Positions 46,151 to 58,239 of a DNA stretch of 64,000 nt are shown in pieces. The notes below the pieces were generated by a model. It saw nothing but the letters and a program-made list of their open reading frames with translations, was not told the origin of the DNA and made no database searches. Made by a program: the position numbers and the translations under genes. Within the stretch, counting starts at the first letter, position 1; each line of letters begins with the position of its first letter. The DNA is from Amaranthus tricolor (Eukaryota; Streptophyta; Magnoliopsida; Caryophyllales; Amaranthaceae), in assembly GCF_026212465.1 (NCBI RefSeq), contig NC_080053.1, positions 9,098,815 through 9,162,814 of the forward strand, read 5' to 3'.

Positions 46151-46702
46151 TTTTTCCCTCCTTTTTTTTTTTTATTTTTCTTATCTGTTTCCGCTGCACT
46201 TGAGCAAAAGGCATTTCAGTGGTTATCGTAGTATACTCCATGGAAGTAATTTTATTTATAAAAATATAACTCGCAACCGGGTCCCGACCTCGAATTTACG
46301 GGCACTCGAAAGATAGGACCCGTCGAGGCGGGTCGATGCGCATACGAACGAATTGTCCGAAAGAGGCGTGCGTCGGTGCGTTCGTGTAAGCGGAAATTGC
46401 ACCGGGTCCCGTCGGAAGTCCCCGCGGAAGCGCGCCCGGCATGGATGGCCTCTTGATTTCCTAGTGTTGCGCGGATTTCTTAAATATTTTGTCGCTTTTT
46501 TGTTGCGAGTTCACCTGGCTTTTAAAGCCGGCGGACTCTTTTGTGAATCGGACAATACCGGGAGGGTGAAAAACGGTATTTGGGAAGGAGAAGGCTCGAA
46601 ATTGGGGTCTCGGCTGCGAATTTACGAGCTTTGGAATGCTCTGGTTTTTTTTTTTTTTTGGGCGGCATTGCGCATGTAAACAAATTGCTACGGTGAATGA
46701 AC

Positions 46703-46821
46703 GGGTGCGATCATACCAGCACTAATGCACCGGATCCCATCAGAACTCCGCAGTTAAGCGTGCTTGGGCGAGAGTAGTACTAGGATGGGTGACCTCCTGG
46801 GAAGTCCTCGTGTTGCACCCC
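46703..46821 (+). rRNA. 5S rRNA: 5S rRNA, copy 70 (consensus)
   Basis: Uniform block, 15 T. Confidence 0.97.
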
Positions 46822-47373
46822 TTTTTCCCTCCTTTTTTTTTTTTATTTTTCTTATCTGTTTCCGCTGCACTTGAGCAAAAGGCATTTCAGTGGTTATCGT
46901 AGTATACTCCATGGAAGTAATTTTATTTATAAAAATATAACTCGCAACCGGGTCCCGACCTCGAATTTACGGGCACTCGAAAGATAGGACCCGTCGAGGC
47001 GGGTCGATGCGCATACGAACGAATTGTCCGAAAGAGGCGTGCGTCGGTGCGTTCGTGTAAGCGGAAATTGCACCGGGTCCCGTCGGAAGTCCCCGCGGAA
47101 GCGCGCCCGGCATGGATGGCCTCTTGATTTCCTAGTGTTGCGCGGATTTCTTAAATATTTTGTCGCTTTTTTGTTGCGAGTTCACCTGGCTTTTAAAGCC
47201 GGCGGACTCTTTTGTGAATCGGACAATACCGGGAGGGTGAAAAACGGTATTTGGGAAGGAGAAGGCTCGAAATTGGGGTCTCGGCTGCGAATTTACGAGC
47301 TTTGGAATGCTCTGGTTTTTTTTTTTTTTTGGGCGGCATTGCGCATGTAAACAAATTGCTACGGTGAATGAAC

Positions 47374-47492
47374 GGGTGCGATCATACCAGCACTAATGCA
47401 CCGGATCCCATCAGAACTCCGCAGTTAAGCGTGCTTGGGCGAGAGTAGTACTAGGATGGGTGACCTCCTGGGAAGTCCTCGTGTTGCACCCC
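47374..47492 (+). rRNA. 5S rRNA: 5S rRNA, copy 71 (consensus)
   Basis: Last gene of the uniform block, 15 T. Confidence 0.97.
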
Positions 47493-48046
47493 TTTTTCCC
47501 TCCTTTTTTTTTTTTATTTTTCTTATCTGTTTCCGCTGCACTTGAGCAAAAGGCATTTCAGTGGTTATCGTAGTATACTCCATGGAAGTAATTTTATTTA
47601 TAAAAATATAACTCGCAACCGGGTCCCGACCTCGAATTTACGGGCACTCGAAAGATAGGACCCGTCGAGGCGGGTCGATGCGCATACGAACGAATTGTCC
47701 GAAAGAGGCGTGCGTCGGTGCGTTCGTGTAAGCGGAAATTGCACCGGGTCCCGTCGGAAGTCCCCGCGGAAGCGCGCCCGGCATGGATGGCCTCTTGATT
47801 TCCAAGTGTTGCGCGGATTTCTTAAATATTTTGTCGCTTTTTTGTTGAAAGTTCACCTGGCTTTTAAAGCCGGCGGACTCTTTTGTGAATCGGACAATAC
47901 CGGGAGGGTGAAAAACGGTATTTGGGAAGGAGAAGGCTCGAAATTGGGGTCTCGGCTGCGAATTTACGAGCTTTGGAATGCTCTGGTTTTTTTTTTTTTT
48001 TTTGGGCGGCATTGCGCATGTAAACAAATTGCTACGGTGAATGAAC

Positions 48047-48165
48047 GGGTGCGATCATACCAGCACTAATGCACCGGATCCCATCAGAACTCCGCAGTTA
48101 AGCGTGCTTGGGCGAGAGTAGTACTAGGATGGGTGACCTCCTGGGAAGTCCTCGTGTTGCACCCC
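48047..48165 (+). rRNA. 5S rRNA: 5S rRNA, copy 72 (consensus)
   Basis: Consensus gene after a gg spacer with ccaagtg and gttgaaagttc but normal ggaagtcc; 17 T; C trailer. Confidence 0.97.
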
Positions 48166-48718
48166 TTTTTCCCTCCTTTTTTTTTTTTATTTTTCTTATC
48201 TGTTTCCGCTGCACTTGAGCAAAAGGCATTTCAGTGGTTATCGTAGTATACTCCATGGAAGTAATTTTATTTATAAAAATATAACTCGCAACCGGGTCCC
48301 GACCTCGAATTTACGGGCACTCGAAAGATAGGACCCGTCGAGGCGGGTCGATGCGCATACGAACGAATTGTCCGAAAGAGGCGTGCGTCGGTGCGTTCGT
48401 GTAAGCGGAAATTGCACCGGGTCCCGTCGGAAGTCCCCGCGGAAGCGCGCCCGGCATGGATGGCCTCTTGATTTCCTAGTGTTGCGCGGATTTCTTAAAT
48501 ATTTTGTCGCTTTTTTGTTGCGAGTTCACCTGGCTTTTAAAGCCGGCGGACTCTTTTGTGAATCGGACAATACCGGGAGGGTGAAAAACGGTATTTGGGA
48601 AGGAGAAGGCTCGAAATTGGGGTCTCGGCTGCGAATTTACGAGCTTTGGAATGCTCTGGTTTTTTTTTTTTTTTTGGGCGGCATTGCGCATGTAAACAAA
48701 TTGCTACGGTGAATGAAC

Positions 48719-48837
48719 GGGTGCGATCATACCAGCACTAATGCACCGGATCCCATCAGAACTCCGCAGTTAAGCGTGCTTGGGCGAGAGTAGTACTAGG
48801 ATGGGTGACCTCCTGGGAAGTCCTCGTGTTGCACCCC
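48719..48837 (+). rRNA. 5S rRNA: 5S rRNA, copy 73 (consensus)
   Basis: Consensus gene with the uniform-block spacer but 16 T; C trailer. Confidence 0.97.
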
Positions 48838-49390
48838 TTTTTCCCTCCTTTTTTTTTTTTATTTTTCTTATCTGTTTCCGCTGCACTTGAGCAAAAGGCA
48901 TTTCAGTGGTTATCGTAGTATACTCCATGGAAGTAATTTTATTTATAAAAATATAACTCGCAACCGGGTCCCGACCTCGAATTTACGGGCACTCGAAAGA
49001 TAGGACCCGTCGAGGCGGGTCGATGCGCATACGAACGAATTGTCCGAAAGAGGCGTGCGTCGGTGCGTTCGTGTAAGCGGAAATTGCACCGGGTCCCGTC
49101 GGAAGTCCCCGCGGAAGCGCGCCCGGCATGGATGGCCTCTTGATTTCCAAGTGTTGCGCGGATTTCTTAAATATTTTGTCGCTTTTTTGTTGAAAGTTCA
49201 CCTGGCTTTTAAAGCCGGCGGACTCTTTTGTGAATCGGACAATACCGGGAGGGTGAAAAACGGTATTTGGGAAGGAGAAGGCTCGAAATTGGGGTCTCGG
49301 CTGCGAATTTACGAGCTTTGGAATGCTCTGGTTTTTTTTTTTTTTTTGGGCGGCATTGCGCATGTAAACAAATTGCTACGGTGAATGAAC

Positions 49391-49509
49391 GGGTGCGATC
49401 ATACCTGCACTAATGCACCGGATCCCATCAGAACTCCGCAGTTAAGCGTGCTTGGGCGAGAGTAGTACTAGGATGGGTGACCTCCTGGGAAGTCCTCGTG
49501 TTGCACCCC
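49391..49509 (+). rRNA. 5S rRNA: 5S rRNA, copy 74 (A16T)
   Basis: A16T (base 49406) after a gg spacer with gttgaaagttc and 16 T; C trailer. Confidence 0.95.
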
Positions 49510-50062
49510 TTTTTCCCTCCTTTTTTTTTTTTATTTTTCTTATCTGTTTCCGCTGCACTTGAGCAAAAGGCATTTCAGTGGTTATCGTAGTATACTCCAT
49601 GGAAGTAATTTTATTTATAAAAATATAACTCGCAACCGGGTCCCGACCTCGAATTTACGGGCACTCGAAAGATAGGACCCGTCGAGGCGGGTCGATGCGC
49701 ATACGAACGAATTGTCCGAAAGAGGCGTGCGTCGGTGCGTTCGTGTAAGCGGAAATTGCACCGGGTCCCGTCGGAAGTCCCCGCGGAAGCGCGCCCGGCA
49801 TGGATGGCCTCTTGATTTCCAAGTGTTGCGCGGATTTCTTAAATATTTTGTCGCTTTTTTGTTGCGAGTTCACCTGGCTTTTAAAGCCGGCGGACTCTTT
49901 TGTGAATCGGACAATACCGGGAGGGTGAAAAACGGTATTCGGGAAGGAGAAGGCTCGAAATAGGGGTCTCGGCTGCGAATTTACGAGCTTTGGAATGCTC
50001 TGGTTTTTTTTTTTTTTTTGGGCGGCATTGCGCATGTAAACAAATTGCTACGGTGAATGAAC

Positions 50063-50181
50063 GGGTGCGATCATACCAGCACTAATGCACCGGATCCCAT
50101 CAGAACTCCGCAGTTAAGCGTGCTTGGGCGAGAGTAGTACTAGGATGGGTGACCTCCTGGGAAGTCCTCGTGTTGCACCCC
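50063..50181 (+). rRNA. 5S rRNA: 5S rRNA, copy 75 (consensus)
   Basis: Consensus gene after a spacer with gtattcggg and aatagggg, 16 T. First gene with the ta trailer. Confidence 0.97.
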
Positions 50182-50734
50182 TTTTTCCCTCCTTTTTTTT
50201 TATATTTTCCTTATCTGTTTCCGCTGCACTTGAGCAGAAGGCATTTCAGTGGTTATCGTAGTATACTCCATGGAAGTAATTTTATTTAAAAAAATATAAC
50301 TCGCAACCGGGTCCCGACCTCGAATTTACGGGCACTCGAAAGATAGGACCCGTCGAGGCGGGTCGATGCGCATACGAACGAATTGTCCGAAAGAGGCGTG
50401 CGTCGGTGCGTTCGTGTAAGCGGAAATTGCACCGGGTCCCGTCGGAAGTCCCCGCGGAAGCGCGCCCGGCATGGATGGCCTCTTGATTTCCAAGTGTTGC
50501 GCGGATTTCTTAAATATTTTGTCGCTTTTTTGTTGCGAGTTCACCTGGCTTTTAAAGCCGGCGGACTCTTTTGTGAATCGGACAATACCGGGAGGGTGAA
50601 AAACGGTATTCGGGAAGGAGAAGGCTCGAAATTGGGGTCTCGGCTGCGAATTTACGAGCTTTGGAATGCTCTGGTTTTTTTTTTTTTTTTTGGGCGGCAT
50701 TGCGCATGTAAACAAATTGCTACGGTGAATGAAC

Positions 50735-50853
50735 GGGTGCGATCATACCTGCACTAATGCACCGGATCCCATCAGAACTCCGCAGTTAAGCGTGCTTGGG
50801 CGAGAGTAGTACTAGGATGGGTGACCTCCTGGGAAGTCCTCGTGTTGCACCCC
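50735..50853 (+). rRNA. 5S rRNA: 5S rRNA, copy 76 (A16T)
   Basis: A16T (base 50750). The spacer has tttaaaaaaat and gtattcggg but aattgggg, a hybrid of the local family with an older gg form. 17 T; C trailer with 12 T. Confidence 0.95.
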
Positions 50854-51406
50854 TTTTTCCCTCCTTTTTTTTTTTTATTTTTCTTATCTGTTTCCGCTGC
50901 ACTTGAGCAAAAGGCATTTCAGTGGTTATCGTAGTATACTCCATGGAAGTAATTTTATTTATAAAAATATAACTCGCAACCGGGTCCCGACCTCGAATTT
51001 ACGGGCACTCGAAAGATAGGACCCGTCGAGGCGGGTCGATGCGCATACGAACGAATTGTCCGAAAGAGGCGTGCGTCGGTGCGTTCGTGTAAGCGGAAAT
51101 TGCACCGGGTCCCGTCGGAAGTCCCCGCGGAAGCGCGCCCGGCATGGATGGCCTCTTGATTTCCAAGTGTTGCGCGGATTTCTTAAATATTTTGTCGCTT
51201 TTTTGTTGCGAGTTCACCTGGCTTTTAAAGCCGGCGGACTCTTTTGTGAATCGGACAATACCGGGAGGGTGAAAAACGGTATTCGGGAAGGAGAAGGCTC
51301 GAAATAGGGGTCTCGGCTGCGAATTTACGAGCTTTGGAATGCTCTGGTTTTTTTTTTTTTTTTGGGCGGCATTGCGCATGTAAACAAATTGCTACGGTGA
51401 ATGAAC

Positions 51407-51525
51407 GGGTGCGATCATACCAGCACTAATGCACCGGATCCCATCAGAACTCCGCAGTTAAGCGTGCTTGGGCGAGAGTAGTACTAGGATGGGTGACCTC
51501 CTGGGAAGTCCTCGTGTTGCACCCC
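51407..51525 (+). rRNA. 5S rRNA: 5S rRNA, copy 77 (consensus)
   Basis: Consensus gene; spacer with tttataaaaat, gtattcggg and aatagggg, 16 T; ta trailer. Confidence 0.97.
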
Positions 51526-52077
51526 TTTTTCCCTCCTTTTTTTTTATATTTTCCTTATCTGTTTCCGCTGCACTTGAGCAGAAGGCATTTCAGTGGTTAT
51601 CGTAGTATACTCCATGGAAGTAATTTTATTTAAAAAAATATAACTCGCAACCGGGTCCCGACCTCGAATTTACGGGCACTCGAAAGATAGGACCCGTCGA
51701 GGCGGGTCGATGCGCATACGAACGAATTGTCCGAAAGAGGCGTGCGTCGGTGCGTTCGTGTAAGCGGAAATTGCACCGGGTCCCGTCGGAAGTCCCCGCG
51801 GAAGCGCGCCCGGCATGGATGGCCTCTTGATTTCCAAGTGTTGCGCGGATTTCTTAAATATTTTGTCGCTTTTTTGTTGCGAGTTCACCTGGCTTTTAAA
51901 GCCGGCGGACTCTTTTGTGAATCGGACAATACCGGGAGGGTGAAAAACGGTATTCGGGAAGGAGAAGGCTCGAAATAGGGGTCTCGGCTGCGAATTTACG
52001 AGCTTTGGAATGCTCTGGTTTTTTTTTTTTTTTTGGGCGGCATTGCGCATGTAAACAAATTGCTACGGTGAATGAAC

Positions 52078-52196
52078 GGGTGCGATCATACCAGCACTAA
52101 TGCACCGGATCCCATCAGAACTCCGCAGTTAAGCGTGCTTGGGCGAGAGTAGTACTAGGATGGGTGACCTCCTGGGAAGTCCTCGTGTTGCACCCC
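52078..52196 (+). rRNA. 5S rRNA: 5S rRNA, copy 78 (consensus)
   Basis: First gene preceded by the full expanded-family spacer (ta trailer, cagaagg, tttaaaaaaat, ccaagtg, gtattcggg, aatagggg); 16 T. Confidence 0.97.
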
Positions 52197-52749
52197 TTTT
52201 TCCCTCCTTTTTTTTTATATTTTCCTTATCTGTTTCCGCTGCACTTGAGCAGAAGGCATTTCAGTGGTTATCGTAGTATACTCCATGGAAGTAATTTTAT
52301 TTAAAAAAATATAACTCGCAACCGGGTCCCGACCTCGAATTTACGGGCACTCGAAAGATAGGACCCGTCGAGGCGGGTCGATGCGCATACGAACGAATTG
52401 TCCGAAAGAGGCGTGCGTCGGTGCGTTCGTGTAAGCGGAAATTGCACCGGGTCCCGTCGGAAGTCCCCGCGGAAGCGCGCCCGGCATGGATGGCCTCTTG
52501 ATTTCCAAGTGTTGCGCGGATTTCTTAAATATTTTGTCGCTTTTTTGTTGCGAGTTCACCTGGCTTTTAAAGCCGGCGGACTCTTTTGTGAATCGGACAA
52601 TACCGGGAGGGTGAAAAACGGTATTCGGGAAGGAGAAGGCTCGAAATAGGGGTCTCGGCTGCGAATTTACGAGCTTTGGAATGCTCTGGTTTTTTTTTTT
52701 TTTTTTGGGCGGCATTGCGCATGTAAACAAATTGCTACGGTGAATGAAC

Positions 52750-52868
52750 GGGTGCGATCATACCAGCACTAATGCACCGGATCCCATCAGAACTCCGCAG
52801 TTAAGCGTGCTTGGGCGAGAGTAGTACTAGGATGGGTGACCTCCTGGGAAGTCCTCGTGTTGCACCCC
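52750..52868 (+). rRNA. 5S rRNA: 5S rRNA, copy 79 (consensus)
   Basis: Expanded family, 17 T. Confidence 0.97.
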
Positions 52869-53420
52869 TTTTTCCCTCCTTTTTTTTTATATTTTCCTTA
52901 TCTGTTTCCGCTGCACTTGAGCAGAAGGCATTTCAGTGGTTATCGTAGTATACTCCATGGAAGTAATTTTATTTAAAAAAATATAACTCGCAACCGGGTC
53001 CCGACCTCGAATTTACGGGCACTCGAAAGATAGGACCCGTCGAGGCGGGTCGATGCGCATACGAACGAATTGTCCGAAAGAGGCGTGCGTCGGTGCGTTC
53101 GTGTAAGCGGAAATTGCACCGGGTCCCGTCGGAAGTCCCCGCGGAAGCGCGCCCGGCATGGATGGCCTCTTGATTTCCAAGTGTTGCGCGGATTTCTTAA
53201 ATATTTTGTCGCTTTTTTGTTGCGAGTTCACCTGGCTTTTAAAGCCGGCGGACTCTTTTGTGAATCGGACAATACCGGGAGGGTGAAAAACGGTATTCGG
53301 GAAGGAGAAGGCTCGAAATAGGGGTCTCGGCTGCGAATTTACGAGCTTTGGAATGCTCTGGTTTTTTTTTTTTTTTTGGGCGGCATTGCGCATGTAAACA
53401 AATTGCTACGGTGAATGAAC

Positions 53421-53539
53421 GGGTGCGATCATACCAGCACTAATGCACCGGATCCCATCAGAACTCCGCAGTTAAGCGTGCTTGGGCGAGAGTAGTACTA
53501 GGATGGGTGACCTCCTGGGAAGTCCTCGTGTTGCACCCC
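53421..53539 (+). rRNA. 5S rRNA: 5S rRNA, copy 80 (consensus)
   Basis: Expanded family, 16 T. Confidence 0.97.
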
Positions 53540-54092
53540 TTTTTCCCTCCTTTTTTTTTATATTTTCCTTATCTGTTTCCGCTGCACTTGAGCAGAAGGC
53601 ATTTCAGTGGTTATCGTAGTATACTCCATGGAAGTAATTTTATTTAAAAAAATATAACTCGCAACCGGGTCCCGACCTCGAATTTACGGGCACTCGAAAG
53701 ATAGGACCCGTCGAGGCGGGTCGATGCGCATACGAACGAATTGTCCGAAAGAGGCGTGCGTCGGTGCGTTCGTGTAAGCGGAAATTGCACCGGGTCCCGT
53801 CGGAAGTCCCCGCGGAAGCGCGCCCGGCATGGATGGCCTCTTGATTTCCAAGTGTTGCGCGGATTTCTTAAATATTTTGTCGCTTTTTTGTTGCGAGTTC
53901 ACCTGGCTTTTAAAGCCGGCGGACTCTTTTGTGAATCGGACAATACCGGGAGGGTGAAAAACGGTATTCGGGAAGGAGAAGGCTCGAAATAGGGGTCTCG
54001 GCTGCGAATTTACGAGCTTTGGAATGCTCTGGTTTTTTTTTTTTTTTTTGGGCGGCATTGCGCATGTAAACAAATTGCTACGGTGAATGAAC

Positions 54093-54211
54093 GGGTGCGA
54101 TCATACCAGCACTAATGCACCGGATCCCATCAGAACTCCGCAGTTAAGCGTGCTTGGGCGAGAGTAGTACTAGGATGGGTGACCTCCTGGGAAGTCCTCG
54201 TGTTGCACCCC
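54093..54211 (+). rRNA. 5S rRNA: 5S rRNA, copy 81 (consensus)
   Basis: Expanded family, 17 T. Confidence 0.97.
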
Positions 54212-54763
54212 TTTTTCCCTCCTTTTTTTTTATATTTTCCTTATCTGTTTCCGCTGCACTTGAGCAGAAGGCATTTCAGTGGTTATCGTAGTATACTCCA
54301 TGGAAGTAATTTTATTTAAAAAAATATAACTCGCAACCGGGTCCCGACCTCGAATTTACGGGCACTCGAAAGATAGGACCCGTCGAGGCGGGTCGATGCG
54401 CATACGAACGAATTGTCCGAAAGAGGCGTGCGTCGGTGCGTTCGTGTAAGCGGAAATTGCACCGGGTCCCGTCGGAAGTCCCCGCGGAAGCGCGCCCGGC
54501 ATGGATGGCCTCTTGATTTCCAAGTGTTGCGCGGATTTCTTAAATATTTTGTCGCTTTTTTGTTGCGAGTTCACCTGGCTTTTAAAGCCGGCGGACTCTT
54601 TTGTGAATCGGACAATACCGGGAGGGTGAAAAACGGTATTCGGGAAGGAGAAGGCTCGAAATAGGGGTCTCGGCTGCGAATTTACGAGCTTTGGAATGCT
54701 CTGGTTTTTTTTTTTTTTTTGGGCGGCATTGCGCATGTAAACAAATTGCTACGGTGAATGAAC

Positions 54764-54882
54764 GGGTGCGATCATACCAGCACTAATGCACCGGATCCCA
54801 TCAGAACTCCGCAGTTAAGCGTGCTTGGGCGAGAGTAGTACTAGGATGGGTGACCTCCTGGGAAGTCCTCGTGTTGCACCCC
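54764..54882 (+). rRNA. 5S rRNA: 5S rRNA, copy 82 (consensus)
   Basis: Expanded family, 16 T. Confidence 0.97.
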
Positions 54883-55435
54883 TTTTTCCCTCCTTTTTTT
54901 TTATATTTTCCTTATCTGTTTCCGCTGCACTTGAGCAGAAGGCATTTCAGTGGTTATCGTAGTATACTCCATGGAAGTAATTTTATTTAAAAAAATATAA
55001 CTCGCAACCGGGTCCCGACCTCGAATTTACGGGCACTCGAAAGATAGGACCCGTCGAGGCGGGTCGATGCGCATACGAACGAATTGTCCGAAAGAGGCGT
55101 GCGTCGGTGCGTTCGTGTAAGCGGAAATTGCACCGGGTCCCGTCGGAAGTCCCCGCGGAAGCGCGCCCGGCATGGATGGCCTCTTGATTTCCAAGTGTTG
55201 CGCGGATTTCTTAAATATTTTGTCGCTTTTTTGTTGCGAGTTCACCTGGCTTTTAAAGCCGGCGGACTCTTTTGTGAATCGGACAATACCGGGAGGGTGA
55301 AAAACGGTATTCGGGAAGGAGAAGGCTCGAAATAGGGGTCTCGGCTGCGAATTTACGAGCTTTGGAATGCTCTGGTTTTTTTTTTTTTTTTTGGGCGGCA
55401 TTGCGCATGTAAACAAATTGCTACGGTGAATGAAC

Positions 55436-55554
55436 GGGTGCGATCATACCAGCACTAATGCACCGGATCCCATCAGAACTCCGCAGTTAAGCGTGCTTGG
55501 GCGAGAGTAGTACTAGGATGGGTGACCTCCTGGGAAGTCCTCGTGTTGCACCCC
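55436..55554 (+). rRNA. 5S rRNA: 5S rRNA, copy 83 (consensus)
   Basis: Expanded family, 17 T. Confidence 0.97.
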
Positions 55555-56106
55555 TTTTTCCCTCCTTTTTTTTTATATTTTCCTTATCTGTTTCCGCTGC
55601 ACTTGAGCAGAAGGCATTTCAGTGGTTATCGTAGTATACTCCATGGAAGTAATTTTATTTAAAAAAATATAACTCGCAACCGGGTCCCGACCTCGAATTT
55701 ACGGGCACTCGAAAGATAGGACCCGTCGAGGCGGGTCGATGCGCATACGAACGAATTGTCCGAAAGAGGCGTGCGTCGGTGCGTTCGTGTAAGCGGAAAT
55801 TGCACCGGGTCCCGTCGGAAGTCCCCGCGGAAGCGCGCCCGGCATGGATGGCCTCTTGATTTCCAAGTGTTGCGCGGATTTCTTAAATATTTTGTCGCTT
55901 TTTTGTTGCGAGTTCACCTGGCTTTTAAAGCCGGCGGACTCTTTTGTGAATCGGACAATACCGGGAGGGTGAAAAACGGTATTCGGGAAGGAGAAGGCTC
56001 GAAATAGGGGTCTCGGCTGCGAATTTACGAGCTTTGGAATGCTCTGGTTTTTTTTTTTTTTTTGGGCGGCATTGCGCATGTAAACAAATTGCTACGGTGA
56101 ATGAAC

Positions 56107-56225
56107 GGGTGCGATCATACCAGCACTAATGCACCGGATCCCATCAGAACTCCGCAGTTAAGCGTGCTTGGGCGAGAGTAGTACTAGGATGGGTGACCTC
56201 CTGGGAAGTCCTCGTGTTGCACCCC
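56107..56225 (+). rRNA. 5S rRNA: 5S rRNA, copy 84 (consensus)
   Basis: Expanded family, 16 T. Confidence 0.97.
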
Positions 56226-56777
56226 TTTTTCCCTCCTTTTTTTTTATATTTTCCTTATCTGTTTCCGCTGCACTTGAGCAGAAGGCATTTCAGTGGTTAT
56301 CGTAGTATACTCCATGGAAGTAATTTTATTTAAAAAAATATAACTCGCAACCGGGTCCCGACCTCGAATTTACGGGCACTCGAAAGATAGGACCCGTCGA
56401 GGCGGGTCGATGCGCATACGAACGAATTGTCCGAAAGAGGCGTGCGTCGGTGCGTTCGTGTAAGCGGAAATTGCACCGGGTCCCGTCGGAAGTCCCCGCG
56501 GAAGCGCGCCCGGCATGGATGGCCTCTTGATTTCCAAGTGTTGCGCGGATTTCTTAAATATTTTGTCGCTTTTTTGTTGCGAGTTCACCTGGCTTTTAAA
56601 GCCGGCGGACTCTTTTGTGAATCGGACAATACCGGGAGGGTGAAAAACGGTATTCGGGAAGGAGAAGGCTCGAAATAGGGGTCTCGGCTGCGAATTTACG
56701 AGCTTTGGAATGCTCTGGTTTTTTTTTTTTTTTTGGGCGGCATTGCGCATGTAAACAAATTGCTACGGTGAATGAAC

Positions 56778-56896
56778 GGGTGCGATCATACCAGCACTAA
56801 TGCACCGGATCCCATCAGAACTCCGCAGTTAAGCGTGCTTGGGCGAGAGTAGTACTAGGATGGGTGACCTCCTGGGAAGTCCTCGTGTTGCACCCC
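56778..56896 (+). rRNA. 5S rRNA: 5S rRNA, copy 85 (consensus)
   Basis: Last gene preceded by the full expanded-family spacer, 16 T; the ta trailer that follows leads into a changed spacer. Confidence 0.97.
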
Positions 56897-57449
56897 TTTT
56901 TCCCTCCTTTTTTTTTATATTTTCCTTATCTGTTTCCGCTGCACTTGAGCAGAAGGCATTTCAGTGGTTATCGTAGTATACTCCATGGAAGTAATTTTAT
57001 TTAAAAAAATATAACTCGCAACCGGGTCCCGACCTCGAATTTACGGGCACTCGAAAGATAGGACCCGTCGAGGCGGGTCGATGCGCATACGAACGAATTG
57101 TCCGAAAGAGGCGTGCGTCGGTGCGTTCGTGTAAGCGGAAATTGCACCGGGTCCCGTCGGAAGTCCCCGCGGAAGCGCGCCCGGCATGGATGGCCTCTTG
57201 ATTTCCAAGTGTTGCGCGGATTTCTTAAATATTTTGTCGCTTTTTTGTTGCGAGTTCACCTGGCTTTTAAAGCCGGCGGACTCTTTTGTGAATCGGACAA
57301 TACCGGGAGGGTGAAAAACGGTATTTGGGAAGGAGAAGGCTCGAAATTGGACTCTCGGCTGCGAATTTACGAGCTTTGGAATGCTCTGGTTTTTTTTTTT
57401 TTTTTTGGGCGGCATTGCGCATGTAAACAAATTGCTACGGTGAATGAAC

Positions 57450-57568
57450 GGGTGCGATCATACCAGCACTAATGCACCGGATCCCATCAGAACTCCGCAG
57501 TGAAGCGTGCTTGGGCGAGAGTAGTACTAGGATGGGTGACCTCCTGGGAAGTCCTCGTGTTGCACCCC
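57450..57568 (+). rRNA. 5S rRNA: 5S rRNA, copy 86 (T53G)
   Basis: T to G at position 53 (base 57502), inside Box A and loop B. TFIIIA/TFIIIC binding may be weakened, so the copy could be poorly transcribed; the effect is inferred. The spacer begins like the expanded family (tttaaaaaaat) and ends as ac with 17 T, so a crossover lies between. C trailer. Confidence 0.95.
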
Positions 57569-58120
57569 TTTTTCCCTCCTTTTTTTTTTTTATTTTTCTT
57601 ATCTGTTTCCGCTGCACTTGAGCAAAAGGCATTTCAGTGGTTATCGTAGTATACTCCATGGAAGTAATTTTATTTATAAAAATATAACTCGCAACCGGGT
57701 CCCGACCTCGAATTTACGGGCACTCGAAAGATAGGACCCGTCGAGGCGGGTCGATGCGCATACGAACGAATTGTCCGAAAGAGGCGTGCATCGGTGCGTT
57801 CGTGTAAGCGGAAATTGCACCGGGTCCCGTCGGAAGTCCCCGCGGAAGCGCGCCCGGCATGGATGGCCTCTTGATTTCCTAGTGTTGCGCGGATTTCTTA
57901 AATATTTTGTCGCTTTTTTGTTGCGAGTTCACCTGGCTTTTAAAGCCGGCGGACTCTTTTGTGAATCGGACAATACCGGGAGGGTGAAAAACGGTATTTG
58001 GGAAGGAGAAGGCTCGAAATTGGGGTCTCGGCTGCGAATTTACGAGCTTTGGAATGCTCTGGTTTTTTTTTTTTTTTGGGCGGCATTGCGCATGTAAACA
58101 AATTGCTACGGTGAATGAAC

Positions 58121-58239
58121 GGGTGCGATCATACCAGCACTAATGCACCGGATCCCATCAGAACTCCGCAGTTAAGCGTGCTTGGGCGAGAGTAGTACTA
58201 GGATGGGTGACCTCCTGGGAAGTCCTCGTGTTGCACCCC
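58121..58239 (+). rRNA. 5S rRNA: 5S rRNA, copy 87 (consensus)
   Basis: Consensus gene after a gg/att spacer with cctagtg and 15 T. The relic just upstream has a private G to A (gtgcatcgg near 57790). C trailer. Confidence 0.97.

Larger units (their letters stand above)
41456..47492 (+). repeat. Uniform block of nine consensus units
   Basis: Copies 63-71, each with its upstream spacer, differ only in T-tract length (14 or 15). Spacing is 670-671 bp. This is the least varied part of the window together with the block at 51.5-56.9 kb, so it is probably a recent monomer expansion. Confidence 0.85.
51526..56896 (+). repeat. Expanded ta-trailer family, eight units
   Basis: Spacers before copies 78-85 share the ta trailer, cagaagg, tttaaaaaaat, ccaagtg, gtattcggg and aatagggg. 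They differ only in T-tract length, which runs 16, 17, 16, 17, 16, 17, 16, 16. Confidence 0.85.
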
